Source of the DNA: Datnioides undecimradiatus
Taxonomy: Eukaryota; Chordata; Actinopteri; Lobotiformes; Datnioididae
Direction: 5' to 3'
NCBI GenBank assembly: GCA_008933995.1
Contig: WARS01000029.1
Location: 7,874,332 to 7,938,331, forward strand
DNA length: 64,000 bases
Part shown: one piece after another, positions 1 to 13,580 of the stretch
Layout of the letters: each line of letters opens with the position of its first letter
Numbering within the stretch: position 1 is the stretch's first letter
Made by a program: the position numbers and the translations under genes
The notes under the pieces: model-generated
The model's database searches: none
Told to the model about the DNA's origin: nothing
Seen by the model: the letters and a program-made list of their open reading frames with translations, nothing else

Positions 1-3000
1 ACCTCATCCTTCCTCCTCCCACTCCTTCCCCGTTGCCCTGCTCTCAGATCCCAGCACCCTTCACCTATTAACCCTCCTTTCTCCTCGCTCACTCTCCTCC
101 TCCGACTTTTAAACACAGGCGTCTCAGGAATAGCCCAAACATTGATTTTTGACCATCTCTACCACCACTACTACCCCCCTCTCCCTAGTATCTGTGTCAT
201 GGCTCAGGGGGTTCCTGCATGTTGCCCCCATCGTGACTGTTGGAAATCAGCCACGCTTGAAGCCCTCAGAGATCAATGGACATGCTACCATACAGTAAAT
301 ATTCACCCCTGAGCTTGCTATCTATCTGTAAACACGCATGTATTTGTTCAGAGCGCAGACACACATGCTCTTTGCAGGCGGAGGCCAACGGTCACTCCTT
401 GAGCTCGTCGTCACATTTGCCCACCTCCATTTCACGGGGTGTGAATGGAGGAATCTAACTCTGGATAGGTGATTTCAATTCAATTCTCACCCACTCGATC
501 TGTTTACGCTCCGCCGGCGTGAAATATGCTATAGGTTGTTTTCCCCTTGTCACTCTTGCTGCCACCGGTGTCACATCAAATGGGCTGTTTTCATACCGTT
601 TGCAACAGCTCTTTGTTGATTCTGTCAACTGTAGGAAATATAATAAACACATTTTGAATCTTTGATAGAGAGGCTGATGTCTGACGAATCAATGCATCAT
701 GCAGACTGGCTTAATGGAGCAAGGTTTGCAAGACAACTGCGTGACCAAATTTGGCACCAGGAAGTATAGACCCGGTGAGTGATAGAGCAGGAAGTGGTTG
801 ATTACTCTTAGCAATACTTAAAAAGAAAAATGCAAAAATACATAGAATGCATTTGTTAAAGGCACTGCATTTCAGCCTTTTACAGGATAGCTGTTGAGTA
901 GTTGTTATATTGTCATTAGGAGTGCGTGTTTTTATGTGCTCGTGCTCGCATATGCCATTGCTGGTGTCTTCCAGAACCCCTGTGTCTCTAACTTTGTCAT
1001 ATTTTATTGTAACTGACAGCTACCATTGTCTGTTACATGCCGAGAATGGTTTATGACCTTGTGAGCGAGCCAAAACATTTATACAATGCACTTGTAAAAT
1101 CCACAGCCTGTGTTTTGAAAATGCCCAAAAAGTCCACATCCGCAGAGGCTGCAGACTGAAATGTATTCACTGTTGGCTCGTGGCCGTCCAGACTCCCTGC
1201 CTGGCAAATCAAATAATGCAACATTCTGACGACATTTAAATGGAGAAAATTACGATCATGTCATTTGCACCTCGGATATTTCGTTTTATGTGCTGGAAAG
1301 AAAATGGTTCACTAAAGTCTGCTCTCTTTTGGTGCATATTTTACAGTTGAGATTGGTGTTGCAGTATTCAGAAATGAAATGCTGTGTTTTTTTGTATGTA
1401 CCTTTTGAGTTCTTGTGGGTGTGTGTGTGTTTTTGAAGAAGGGGAGGGTGGATTAACCGGCGCAGGATCTGTCATGGTGACATTTGTGTCCCCTGGCGGA
1501 GCAGCAGGGGTCCTCTTCACCTCTGTAACCTTCAACTTTCAGCCTTAACCCCCTTCAGGCCCCCTCTTGCGCCCACCACACGCCCCGCACGTCCAAAGGG
1601 AGGGGTATATGAGCGCAAGAGAGTGAGAAAAATAGGGGTGGGGGGCAGAAGTGGAGAGGACAGAGAGCTGCAGGGGAGGGCGGGATGAAGAGAAAGAAAG
1701 GTTGTGGAAGAAATAAAAAAAAAAATTAGGCAGGGATGGGAAATGGAGAAGGGCTGGAAATTGTGGGGAAAAAACAAGAAGAGACGGTGGAAAAGAGAAG
1801 CAAGAGGAAAAATGATAGGCAGAGAAATGTGGAGGTGTAGCAGAACAGAAAGAATAAGAGGCTGCAGGAAAGAAGGAAAGTGCACACATGATGCGGAGGA
1901 AAGGGATGTATGAACAATAAAGGAAGGTGTTTGGTAGTGCTCTCAAGTTCTCACATGTCCTCAGCTGCATGAGAAAAGTGCATCTGTGTGTTGGTACAGC
2001 TCAGTGTTTTCTGCCTTCTGTGCTTTTTTTATTCACGCCTCTCCCTGTGTGTGACTCCATACTGAATTGAACATACTAAGGGTGGGCAATTTGACAATAG
2101 AGAGGTGGTTTTAAATAACCACACCGTACCGAACTTCATCGCATTAATTCATTTTATGTTCTTAATTGTAACGTCCATACAAATGAAAACAGTTTCACTC
2201 TCCTCCGCTGTGCTTTTATGCAGTCCTGCTTGCGTTACATTGAGAGGCTGCTGGATTCACACAAGAAGCGAGCTCTGATTCGCTAACTTTGCAGCAAGTT
2301 CTACTGGTGCATACCAGCCAGCTGGACCTAACCTTACTGGAACATACTGGAGTCACTTACATGACTTTGTTTCATTTTAAGATGTGACATGATCTTACGC
2401 CAGGCTACTTTAGAGCCTTCATGCGTGGCATCCCCAAAGAAGAATTGATAATTGATCTCAGCTAAAACGGGATTTACAAAGTGACCCCTTCCTTCCACCA
2501 TGTTTCTCAGTTATTTTGTATTTAGTGATAAATGTTCCTTAATGTGAAACACTAAGTTATTTATCATATTGTGGAGATTATGAAAGCTAGTATTGTAATT
2601 GCTGGTACATTGCTGTTGCCTTGTCATCACAGCTGTAATCGATAGCAGTTTAAATGACTGCACTGACCCAGTTCCTCTGTCCTGCCATGCTGTTACATGC
2701 TGACTCCATGGTATGGCTCACTATGACACTTGATGGACTTAAGCCAACGTTGTGGAAAAAGTTGTGTATTGCGTTGTAGCCGCCATCATCTTGATCTCAA
2801 ATTCAGTCACGCTCCTCCTCTGTTTAGTCTGAACTGCCAGTATAAAGCTCAGGTTCAGCCACGAACACACACCCTGGTGACGTAGGGCTTTGCAGTTATT
2901 GCAGTGCTGTTGAAGGCCACCCCCTCACATTTTCATACCCATGTGCAGCAGGCCAATGTAGCTGCACTGTCAACACTGGACACCCCTACCCACTCCTCCT

Positions 3001-4583
3001 CCTCCAAATCTCCTGTCTCCTGTCCCTTTTCCTCTGTCCTGCATCACACTCCAGTAGCAGTTCCCATCCTCTCACCCAGTAAATCAGCATAAAATAGCCC
3101 TAACTGTGGCAGATCATAGGGTAAGGAGAGGGAGGGAGGGCGGTTGGAGTTGGAGTGCTTTGAGCTCTGCAGTTTTTTGTTTTTTTTTCTGTGCCACTCT
3201 TTTCAAGATGGGGCCCATGAAATCATCCAACAGGATTATGTAAGGCATGATGGATTCTGCTGCGTCCTGTCATCCGTTTGTCCATTGTATGCCTCGCTCT
3301 CTCGCAGGCAGCCTGGTGTGATAGCCATGAAGCTACTCTATACATTGTGTGTATTGCATGTCCTCTTTACTAAATCTGTGATCCTCTTCTTTGAGTTCAT
3401 AAATGTCTACATTTCTCTTTTTTGTGGGTATGTACATAGGGCAGGATCACACTCAAACATAACCTTTGTTTAAATGGTAATACATCGTTCAGTTAAGAGA
3501 CTTAATTAACATCCTAGTTTCATACTGTTGTAATTGTTTTTCCATGTAATCAAAAGGTTTGGTGCTTCCAGAATCACTTTCTCCCAGCCAGCTTTGTTCA
3601 GGCAGACGTGGGGGTGTGCTCATGAGCCCGCAGGCCTTTTGTACATCCATGACAGTGAACCTGGCATGTGTGAGCTCGTCTCTTCAAACCCTTGCTGTTC
3701 TTGCCGAGGTCACAGGGTGACCTTGGAGCTGTGGAAGCCATGTTTACCAGAGACCCCCGTGTTCAGGCTGTGGCTCGGTGGCTGCTTCCTTTCAACCATG
3801 GTCCAAGCCTGCAAGAAGCTCACATTTCAGTTTGGGAACTAGCTTAAAGAGAGATGCAAACATGTTGCAGGAGTGACTTTATGGCAGGAGTAGTAGGCTG
3901 TGGTCATTTTGTGCAGTTTGGTATAATTGTTCTTTGTCAGTTTCTCAGCCCTAGCTTTGCTTAAAAATAGTTTTCTTTCACTACTATAATATGAAAACTA
4001 TTGGTACCAAGAGCAGCATGCTGATGCATTTATTGAGTTGTGTCTTTATTATTAAATGATACAATATTCTGAGCTTCTTAATTTCCTGATGATCTCAAAA
4101 TTGATTAATCAACCTGGTTAATGACTTGGTGCTAATGTTATTGAAAAAAGACACCGTCACAAAACTCTTTCAAAAGGATGAACCTTTTAGTCTGGGTTTT
4201 ACATCTCTCCAGCAAACAGCCAGGCTTGTATCAATGTAGGAATAATTAAGCAAATGAAGTCGAGTGTGTGCTGGTATGACTTTCTTAAATGCGCATGATT
4301 TGGTGTATAATACGAGCTATCATATCTACACTGAGAATATAGATTAGCATATTTACAGCACATACAGCCCAGACTCTCTCTCTCTTGTCTTTCACTGTGC
4401 GCTGCTCTGTGTGTGTGCAAGTGAGTGTATATAAATGTAAGTGTGTGTCTGCGTGCGCGCACAGACTCGCAGCAGCCACCCTTGCCCCCACCCCTCTCAT
4501 TAATATGTATGTGTTCTGAGGCAGCTAGCGAAGACGGTGTGTTTCTCACCCGCTGATTAATGCTGTCTGTCAATTACCTCTAG
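1..4583 (+). other. upstream intronic sequence, no exon found
   Basis: No segment here codes the expected N-terminal connecdenn residues, and no long ORF resembles a known protein. It contains a purine-rich block (about 1610-1910), short GT runs, and a repeat-like edge at 2075-2130. The 102-codon ORF at 3534-3842 is not recognisable. The 5' exon(s) of dennd1b probably lie further upstream, so I read this stretch as intron 1 or 2. Confidence 0.6.
2075..2130. mobile_element. possible edge of hAT-like repeat
   Basis: The sequence ctaagggtgggcaattt resembles the ctagggctgggcgatat end of fish hAT-type short repeats. No matching opposite end was found, and the right boundary is arbitrary. Confidence 0.25.
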
Positions 4584-4627
4584 ATCCAACCGTGCTGTGG
4601 AGCTTCCCCCAGGACCACACAGACCAG
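4584..4627 (+). CDS. dennd1b: dennd1b exon a (uDENN start)
   Basis: This 44-nt exon begins after an acceptor ending cctctag and starts with the last two bases of a split codon (probably Asp). It then reads [14 protein letters not shown], matching the family's DP-VLW-FP-D--DQ segment in the uDENN domain. It ends in phase 0 at CAG, exactly where the next exon's EVLQ continues the family alignment. The donor is gttgga, a poor match to gtaagt, and is followed about 25 nt later by a long CT tract. The preceding exon, which should code the N-terminal ~27 residues, was not found in 1-4583 and probably lies upstream. Confidence 0.9.
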
Positions 4628-5046
4628 GTTGGAACACACTCTGCTTTTTCATTCTCTCTCTCTCTCGCTCTCTCTCTTGCTCTCTCTCTCTCTCTCCCCC
4701 CCTCTCTCCCCCTTTCTCTCGTTCACTGTTACAGACAACCTCTACCTCCTCCTCCTCTCCCATCTCCCTTCCTTGCCTAATGCCCTCACTCACCCTGCCA
4801 TCCTGTGGTAACCTCCCCCCAACACCTATCACCACCACCACCACCACCACCACCACCACTAGTCCTCATCCCTATCAGTGCTTCCTCTCCTTCTCTCTCT
4901 CCTTCTCCTCCTCCTCTCCCTCTCTCTCTGTCTCATTGCACGTCTGTTGCTGGTAATGAAAAGCAGTGAGCAGGTCTTCAATAACTGACGAATCAGTAAT
5001 TATCATGCATCCGTGACAGGAATGCACACCTCTGTTTTTCCCTCTT

Positions 5047-5086
<40 letters not shown>

Positions 5087-8000
5087 TGCTTTCTCTCTCA
5101 TTGTGCAACTGTGTCTGCCTGCTATTGTTTCACATGTTTAGCATTATTGGGCTCATTTTCAATCTGAAAGCTAAATCTGCAGCTCTTTTAGGTGCACCAT
5201 GTTCTTCCTTTACTAGTGAAGGGTAAGTATTGCAGGGTTATATACTCCTCACTGTCTCCCACTAGTCTGTATTGTTTAGGAATCACAGTTCTGACGAGGA
5301 CAGGTGTAAAGGATAAGTGCATTACATAACTTGTCCTTACTTATCAAAGAAGCAAGTAGCTGGGATCTGGAAACATTACAGTAAAATTCAAGAAACAGCT
5401 GACTGATGATCGCAGGTTGGAAACAAGCCCACAGTTTACAACAAGCCATATTACCTAAACCACTTTATTTGGAGATAAAACTGAAAGTTTCCAGTCCATT
5501 CCTTGGTTGTGTGTGCGCACACAACTATGCTCGGTACAGTAGGTGATTCAACATTGTTTAATCAGCAAGCCTGTCTTTAACCTGTGATGGATGTTTCCAA
5601 GTTATAAATTACAGTTCAGCTTTGTTTTCTCAGGGGATGCATGTATTGGATTTGAAGACTGCTATTGCTGCAATCAGTGATCTTATTAAGTGGATAAGCC
5701 ATGAAATGATGATCACTCACTACATACATTTTCTTAATAAAATAGTCAGTTGCATTCATTCAACAAGCTGCCAACTAAAGATGATCAATATGATCAATAA
5801 GTCCCGTTTAAGTATAGTTTAGAGTTTGGGAAAAAAAGAGACCACTGGTGTTGGCTCATTTCCTGATATCCTGATAGAAATTATCTGGACATTATCGGGA
5901 CATAAAAAGTCAGCGCTCCTCTTGTGTTCTCTTTCAAGTAAGTTTGGCTAACCTGGGGGATGATTTAATTTGATTTAATATTCCTTTTATTTAAAACCCT
6001 TGCTCTTTACCCTTAGAAAAACGCACCACCTCAGCAGGGTGTCTTTGTTATTCCTCTCCGGCTTCACCTTCAAAGAACAACAGCCGAGATGCAACTTGAT
6101 CAAAACGATCACACAGCCTGTAATAATATGTGTATTAATCTCCAGGTTGTGCGCGTCACTCTGTAAATAGATTAGGTTGCGTCACTCCCCTGCTGTTGCT
6201 CCAGCATGCGACGACTCGATGACTCCCGCTCTCTGCTGCTCTGTGTGCGCGAGTGTGTGATTTTTGACAGTTAGTTAGTCTAAGAGTGACAGAAATATGA
6301 CAGGAGAGGAGAAAAAGCACGCAACATATTGTTTGTGATCCAAAAAAACAGGTCCTGGAGCCAAACCCTGGACCGACAACGTCAGCATCCCATCAATGGA
6401 CCGAGGGGAGAACTGCACAAAAAAGAAAAGAGAGATGGAAAGAAAGACAACAATATGTGCATAGGCTAACTATCTCTCAACACAGCAGCCGAGCCAGCGA
6501 ATTTAAACAGCTCTCCCGGCTCTCTGATCCACTTTGAGGAATAAACGGGCTTGTAGAAAGATGCTTGAGGCGATGTCTGCCTGCCCCACAAGAACCAGAG
6601 CGTGCTATCAGAATAAGAGGTAGAGGGAGTGAGGGAACGAGAGTGTGAGCAAGAAATTACACACTTACAGAGGTAGGCACAGGAAATGGAAGTGAGGGAA
6701 AAGGAGTAAAAAGAGCAGCTGAATCCAAGAGAGTTAGGGAAAAAAAGAAAATAAACGTAGTGTAAACATAGTGTATGTGTTGACAGGGACCCGTCTCATC
6801 CTTGCTCTCCAGCATGTCTCTCTCTTTAGCCCCCCCACAACCTTACTGTTCTTTCATTCTGTTGTTGACCAGATCGTTTGTGTGGATAAGATGGCCCTTA
6901 AGATGGCTAGTTAGCGTGCTGTGTACAGAGGGATTGGCCCTTTCCCCCATATACATAAAGGCTGTATTCACAGGCCTCATTACCAGGATTAGGGCTCCTT
7001 TCCTCCTTTGTGGGGCTGAAGGCTGGAGTCCTCTGTAGCCACAGTCTCTGTCTCTTTCTGTGGCCCGAGCTGGCCAGCATATGGCAGCAGCAGCCAACAG
7101 TCTCCACAGAGGGGCTCTGAGCTCTGAGCAAGGCCTCCTTTTGTTTAGGCCGTTATTGTTGCGCAGCGTAATGACATTTGTAGGCCGTAGGATCGGGGTG
7201 GAGGGGTTAGTCTACCCCAGGGGAGAGGGGGAGAGAGAGAGTGAGTGAGTGAGTGAGTGAGAGAGACAGAAAGAGAGAGCATGAGGGATAGAGGGAGGGG
7301 GGAGAGGCAAAGACATGTAGACAGACAGGAGTGTGGATTATGGAAATATGAATTGATTTTTTTTTTTTCAGGGCTGTGGTAGAATAGAAAGCTCAAAGGA
7401 GAACAGACTGCAGGCTGGCTGGCACGCCGGGGTGGTGCTGGGGAAATGTGAAGTGAGAGGCGCTTGCTCCCTCTTTCTCTATCTCTCCTCCTCTCTTTCC
7501 TTTTCCCTCCTGCTCCCCCTTTTCCTCCCTCAGCCCCTGAGACTCTTGATGCCCCGGTCATCCACAGATGCCACTTGGATAGAGAGGGAGAGATGGAGAG
7601 ACGGAAGAGAGAAAGAGGGGAGGGGAGACGGAGGGCAAGAGAGAGGTGGCTAAAGCATATATTTGAATCGCAAGAAGGGCTTTTTTTTTTTTTTTTTTGC
7701 AAATGAAGCAGACAGATGGAAATCTGTCCGTTTCCTCTCAGATCTCATCCCAAAGTTGTGGAAAAAACACAGCAGACAGAAAACACACACACGCACACAC
7801 ACATAAATGCTGTCACACACATGCAGAAAATGGTTCTGCCAGTTAAATCTAGCTAACCACAGTGTGGACTATAGAAGGCCCACTCCTCTGTAGAGAACTG
7901 AGGATAATATGATAAACACTCAGCAAGTTGCCCAAACAGACGACCATTTGAAATCTTATATAGACTGTGAGCGTCTCAGCAGTGTTTTAAAATGTTAAGT

Positions 8001-11000
8001 TACTCACACAGAGACACTCCTCTGCCAAACTGCAGAACTTCATTGCCACTCAAACAAAAAACATATTTTTTAGGCTGAGGTTTCAATTCAGCTGTTTATT
8101 ATCTGTCTAATAAACATGTATCTGTCTTTCTGTTTATTTGTGAAGTTAGCCTTCTGCTACCATAATCCCTCACCTGCAGAAATATGTGTTTGAAAACTTT
8201 TTCCAGCAAAGTTCCATATTAACTGGGACTCAGGGCTCATGCTGTTGATAGTGTGGACTGACGCCGGTTGACCACTCCTTCATATGTTAGTATTGCCCAT
8301 ACATTTAACCTTTCTGAGACAAAGCGGAACTTTCAAGGTCAAAGATACGAGTGATTTGTTTCCGTATTTAGCTTGGAAATGTTTGTGTGAAAGTGATAAG
8401 TACACTCTAAAGATGCTCGTGGCCTCAAGTACAAAACAACAGACCTTAGAATAGACACTGTAACCTGTCTATGTTCCTTGGAAATGAATTGCTGCTCTCT
8501 GGAAATACCCTCAGATTACTCCACGTTCTGCTTTATCTACTGTTTTGTACACTTCATTTCTAGTCACACCTCTCCTCATCTTTCGCTCTCCTGCACATTC
8601 CTTCTTGACAGTTTTGAGTTTAGTTGCATATCACACGTCTACATGCACTCACATGTATACACAGATGATAATTTCATGTTTGCTTTCTTGACATATCAGC
8701 GTTATACGTCATTGTGGTTCAGCCTCTTGCTCCTGTTAATCTTCCCCCTATTTTTCACTCTGTCTTCAGTCCTGTCTTATTCTCTCTCGTCCTTCACTTT
8801 TGTCTTTGTACCCATCTTTTTTTCATCCCTCCTGTCCCTCTGTATCGCTTGCTCACTGCCGCTTCATCACCCTCCTCGTTTCCAAACACCTCATCTCATA
8901 TTTCCCCTCCAAAGACGATGTTGCAGGAAATTGCAAATTACACATAAACCACTCTTTTTTTCTTCTGCCAGCCTGGTTGCAGAATAATATCCATAGAGAA
9001 ATAAAGGAAATATTGAATTATGAATAGATTTTACTGCAAGGCCTTCTCTCAGCTGTGAACTAAAGTTGATGTTAACTCTCTATGGCCATTCCTCACGTTC
9101 TAATAGGGAACCTTTGATCTTCCTGCTGCATACTTCATGGAGTTGACCATATAACATGCTGGTTTTCATTTATGCCAAGGCTCCAGTAGGTGTGATATGA
9201 TCCTAAAAGGAAATATCGATGCTTTGATATGTACATATACAGTGCTATGTATAATCAATTTGTGATATTTATTGCATTCCAGGAATTGTGTTGTGAAAAA
9301 TGTTGTAATATACTTTTCCCCCTGTCCATGAGTAATTTTCTTATGACTTCCTACATTTCCTGGCAGGCCTTTTTTTTATGAGCATTTGGAACATGTAGGT
9401 GGTGAGGAGAGCAATCACTGTAGCAAAGAAAGAGTTTTCCCAGTTGAGAAAGATTGAGTCACACACCTTATTCAAAACGTATCATGCATTATGCTGCATT
9501 TTAGACTAACTAGTTCAGGTGGTATATTTGCTTCTTGTAGAGATTTTGTGTAATTATTACAATTTGGTGCAAAACAAGGAACCTAAAAAAAGCTATTTCC
9601 TTTTGAAAGTGACACCAGTACTTGATATTTACAGCTGGTGTTTTAGACAAAAATACTTCCTTGTATCACTTTTAACTGTAGCAAAGCAACCAGTGTTTTA
9701 AGTCAATGCCGTATCATCTATGTTTGGCAAATTAGACATAGGAATTAAGAAAATATAGCAGTAGTCTTCAAAATGTACCTTCATTTCACCTGTTGCTGTG
9801 TTTTTAACCGTCTTATATTCAAATGTTCCCTCTTCTGTGCTTATTGAGTTATAGACACTGGCAAGTTTTTTTTGAGATACCATGACTTCAGGCTAAACTT
9901 TACTTATTTTCTGTTCACGTAGTCCTGTACAGCCATCTCTGCTCAAAATCTCAGTGTGTCATCAGCCAGACAGGGGGAGACGGAGGGACAGACAAAGAGA
10001 GAGAGAAGAAGAGGAGCGGCTGGTCTCTCGAGGGTTCAACCTTGGCAACTCTGAGTGTTGCTCTGACACCGTGCTCCATCAGGACAGGCTGCCTGACATG
10101 CTGTGATTGGTGGCCACAGCACTGGACTGGCCCTGGGTGGGGGTGGGCAGGAAAGTGGTCTGAGGGATGGAGGTAAAGTAGAGGTGCTGGTGGACATGAT
10201 TGGTGGCTTCAGCCTTTTTGGAGCTCAGTGTTGACCCTGAGGAAAGAGGAGGTAGTAGGTGAGAGCAGTGGTGGAGGAGTCAAGGTGGCTGTGCAGAGGT
10301 TCAGTAACAGGGGGCTGGAGATGGTAACCTGAGGACAATATGTGTTCCAAAAATGTTCATGTTTTACGTGGGGAGTATATTCTGTGACCTCAAACCTAAC
10401 ATAAAATACTAACTTTGATCCAATGATGAGGTTGAATCCACAGTTACTGAGAAATTGACAAGTTTAAACATGACCAGGAAATGAGTATTAGCAATATAGT
10501 GGGTGTTTGGTGACGTGTTTAATGACAGTAAAACAGCACATGGTAAAGTTTGTGTTGGCTGAGGACTGTTGAAAGAGGAATTTGTTGGATGTTTGATCGC
10601 AGTCAAGGAGATGATGTATGAAAGAAAAGTGCAGCACCTCAGGCAGACCTGAGTCTTTTCACAAGGACAAAACCAATGTCCTCACCCACCCTCTGAAAAG
10701 ACAGGAGACAGAAAAAGTGATGCTTTGTGGCGAGCAGTTGAGAATGAGCATATTTTCTCAGCTCTTCGGGTGACGCTACAGCCAGTTTTGTGAAGCTGTA
10801 ACAGCATGGTGCCACGTGTGGGAAAGCGAGAGATGAAAAAGATGGAAATTCATACCTTCCTTGTGTTTGGGTGTGCGTGTGGAGAGGTACAGGCCTAAAT
10901 CTGTGTGTGTGTGTGAGTGTGTGCATGAATTTGTGTATGTGTGTGATGTCTCAGTGTGTCACAGGGTCTCGTCTTTCCCCTTCACTGCACCCTGACAGCA

Positions 11001-13527
11001 GTGTCAAACAAGGCCTCATATGATCTGTGTATGTCTTTGAGAATATGTGTGTGTATGTGTCTGGGTTGATAGTGTTTTTATTCTTCTTTCTAACCCTTTT
11101 CACCTCAGATCCCCCGGGTGTTCCAGGGTCTTGCCTAATGGACAGTCTCGCCCCGCTAAGCTGGCCTTTGGCTCGGGCACTGAGCTGGACGCCTAACTAG
11201 GGCCCTTTGTTGCTCATGGGTCCTGATTGCGCTGACCTCTGGGCTGGCTTCCTGGGAGAAGCAGGGAGGTGGAGAGGGAAGAGGAGAGCAGGGGAAGTGT
11301 TTTTACGCCCCGCTGCTCACATCTCTCCAGCATCACCAGTGACTGGTGAAAAGAAAGCGGTGGTGTGTTCTGGCAGTGGAGTAAAGAGCTGTTGGCTGCC
11401 TGTGTTTCCCAAGCTGCAGGTGGACAGTAGTGGATCCAGCTACAGATGTATCCAAACCACGAGTCTTACAGGCTCGCTGCACTTTAGCTGCACTGTCATT
11501 CCCCTCCCAGGAAAAACTGTATCAAAGGAGTGTACAGTGAATGGATGGTGATGGTGAACTAGTTCCCTACCAGCAAGTATTTTTGGAATTAGCACAGGAC
11601 AGTGGTGGTTGGTTGATGACATCAGACGAGGGATATGAGGCGCCATCTTAATGTCTGCTCCTGAAAGCAGCATGGTCCTGTAACAGGGAAACAACAGCTG
11701 CTAGCTTTAAGTGTTTTAAAGTGTTTCCTTAAGCATTACTCAGTAAACCCAGTTATGTCATGTCAGGAGGGGAGATTCGAGACGTCATGTGACCATATAG
11801 GTGCGCTGTAGCCTGTGTGCATTTTGTGCATTGTCATCATACACCTCAGACTTCAGCAGAGTGCAAAGATCAAGCTCTGTGTCAAACCCAAAAGTCATGT
11901 GAAGGATCATCACCAGTAGGACCAGAGACCAAACAGCAGTCTTAGCAGTGTCAAAGGGGAAAGTCAGTGTATTCATTTCCCAGAGTTAGACTCTCTGTGG
12001 AGAGCAACATTGCACCATTTAGGAACAAAGTTTGGCTTGGAAGACCAAAACTGTGCATGATTGAGTTTTGGTTCTCCACTATGGCAAAACATGGGTGCAC
12101 AGCACTATGAAAACACACAGGGTCTGTGTCCTACTCACTGAATTTGGAGACAGTGACTTGTTCCTCTTCTCTAAAATGAAAGGGTCGCTGCTTTGACAGG
12201 ATGGAGGAGGTCCAGAGAACATCCAGCACACATCACAGACGGTGCTTTGCAAGGTTACCCACTAGAACATTTAGGGAGCAATCCAGGCATATCGCTGCAT
12301 TAGATGACAACACTGATGGGTGTGGTGGCCAAATTTAAACCAGGTGTAGTTTTTGTTTGTCATAGAAGCCGATGGAGAACATTTTGATTATACATCATAA
12401 GGATAACACTACAGGTAACAGAGAAATTCAAGAAAAGCTTAAGGTAGCTTTACTAAAAACCTGTCTTGGTTAACAGAGATTAACGATGCTAACATATACT
12501 GCTGTGGTGTGTTAAAAACCGTTTGTGCACACACGGCTATAGTAAGGGAACAGAGATTTTTAGAATAAGGAACAGGGAGTTTGTTAGTCATGTGGTGAAA
12601 CATTGTTCCACCTTGTTGTGTTTCATAAGGAAATCTTGAACTCTATAGCCATTTGTCAGTTCTTGTTGGCTCTAACATATGCAAACTGGACTATTGTAAT
12701 GCAGCAGTGCATTTTCAGCAAAAGTACAGTTTATTATATTGTTGAATGCTGCCAAACTCCCTCAATATTATGGCTGCACTCACAGAGAAGAGTGCATCTA
12801 CACTTGGAAACAGGTTGTCCCTGTCAACCGGGAAACTCATATTTACGGTATCAGATGCCAGACTTACCCTAACCACATGCTGCTGTTGCCAACAGAGCTA
12901 TCACACATATAACGATGTGGCTTAATTGGCGTACATTTTTCCTTAACTACACTCCCCGATACATGGCACAGCCAGCAGCCATCAGCCAGAGACAGAGATA
13001 GAAGCAATGGCAGAACAAATAGGGTGTTGTGTAAAGGGAGAGTAAAGGATGGAGAGAGGGAGGGAGAGGAGAAGGAGGAAGAGGAGGGTGCAGCGATGAC
13101 CTGACCTCCTCTGCTAGATTCCGTGTACATCTGTCAGTGAGACGTCCACAGCCAAATGTTTAGGAGCCAGTGTTGCACTGCTGCTCCCCTGCTGAGCTTC
13201 AATGTATACATTCTTTGTGTGTGTGCGTGTGTTTGTGAGAGTGTAAGGGAGGGTGTGTGTGTGTGTGTGTGTGTGTGTGAGTGAGCCTGTGACGCCATGT
13301 GTTAGAGGCAGGCCCACATCAGGGTTCATACAGTCGAGCTAAACCCAGTGGGAGCTGAAAGCTTAAAGAAGGAAATCCCCCCTCGGCTGCTTGGTACACA
13401 CACACACACACACACACGTGCGTGTGCGTTCTCTCTCTCTCCCTCTCTCTCTCCTCCTGGCACGTCATTAATGAAGCCCATGCTTGTATGTTTGGGGCAT
13501 ATGCAGCTCTCTTGGCCCAACACTACA

Positions 13528-13580
<53 letters not shown>

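Larger units (their letters stand above)
4628..13000 (+). other. dennd1b: first part of the 18.4 kb intron
   Basis: No exon was recognised. It opens with CT and ACC microsatellites to about 5100. It includes a CpG-containing, non-repetitive stretch at about 6040-6620, purine tracts at 7220-7310 and 7560-7660, a T run at 7680-7698, and otherwise plain AT-rich sequence. The ORFs in this stretch are low-complexity or short and unrecognised. Confidence 0.6.

Noticed and set aside
3534-3842. 102-codon + strand ORF as a possible upstream exon
   Set aside because: It has no similarity to the expected DENND1 N-terminus and no good splice sites matching the phase of exon a.
4597-4956. 119-codon ORF extending exon a
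   Set aside because: It uses a different frame from the family alignment and reads through CT and ACC repeats. Only 4584-4627 is supported as coding.
7145-7702. 185-codon minus-strand ORF
   Set aside because: It is made of Ser/Leu/Pro/Arg runs produced by GA/CT-rich low-complexity DNA.
10245-10265. Sequence gaggtagtaggtgagag resembling the let-7 5' end
   Set aside because: The match stops after about 13 bases and no complementary arm with a let-7-like hairpin follows within 100 bases. It is set in G-rich repetitive sequence.
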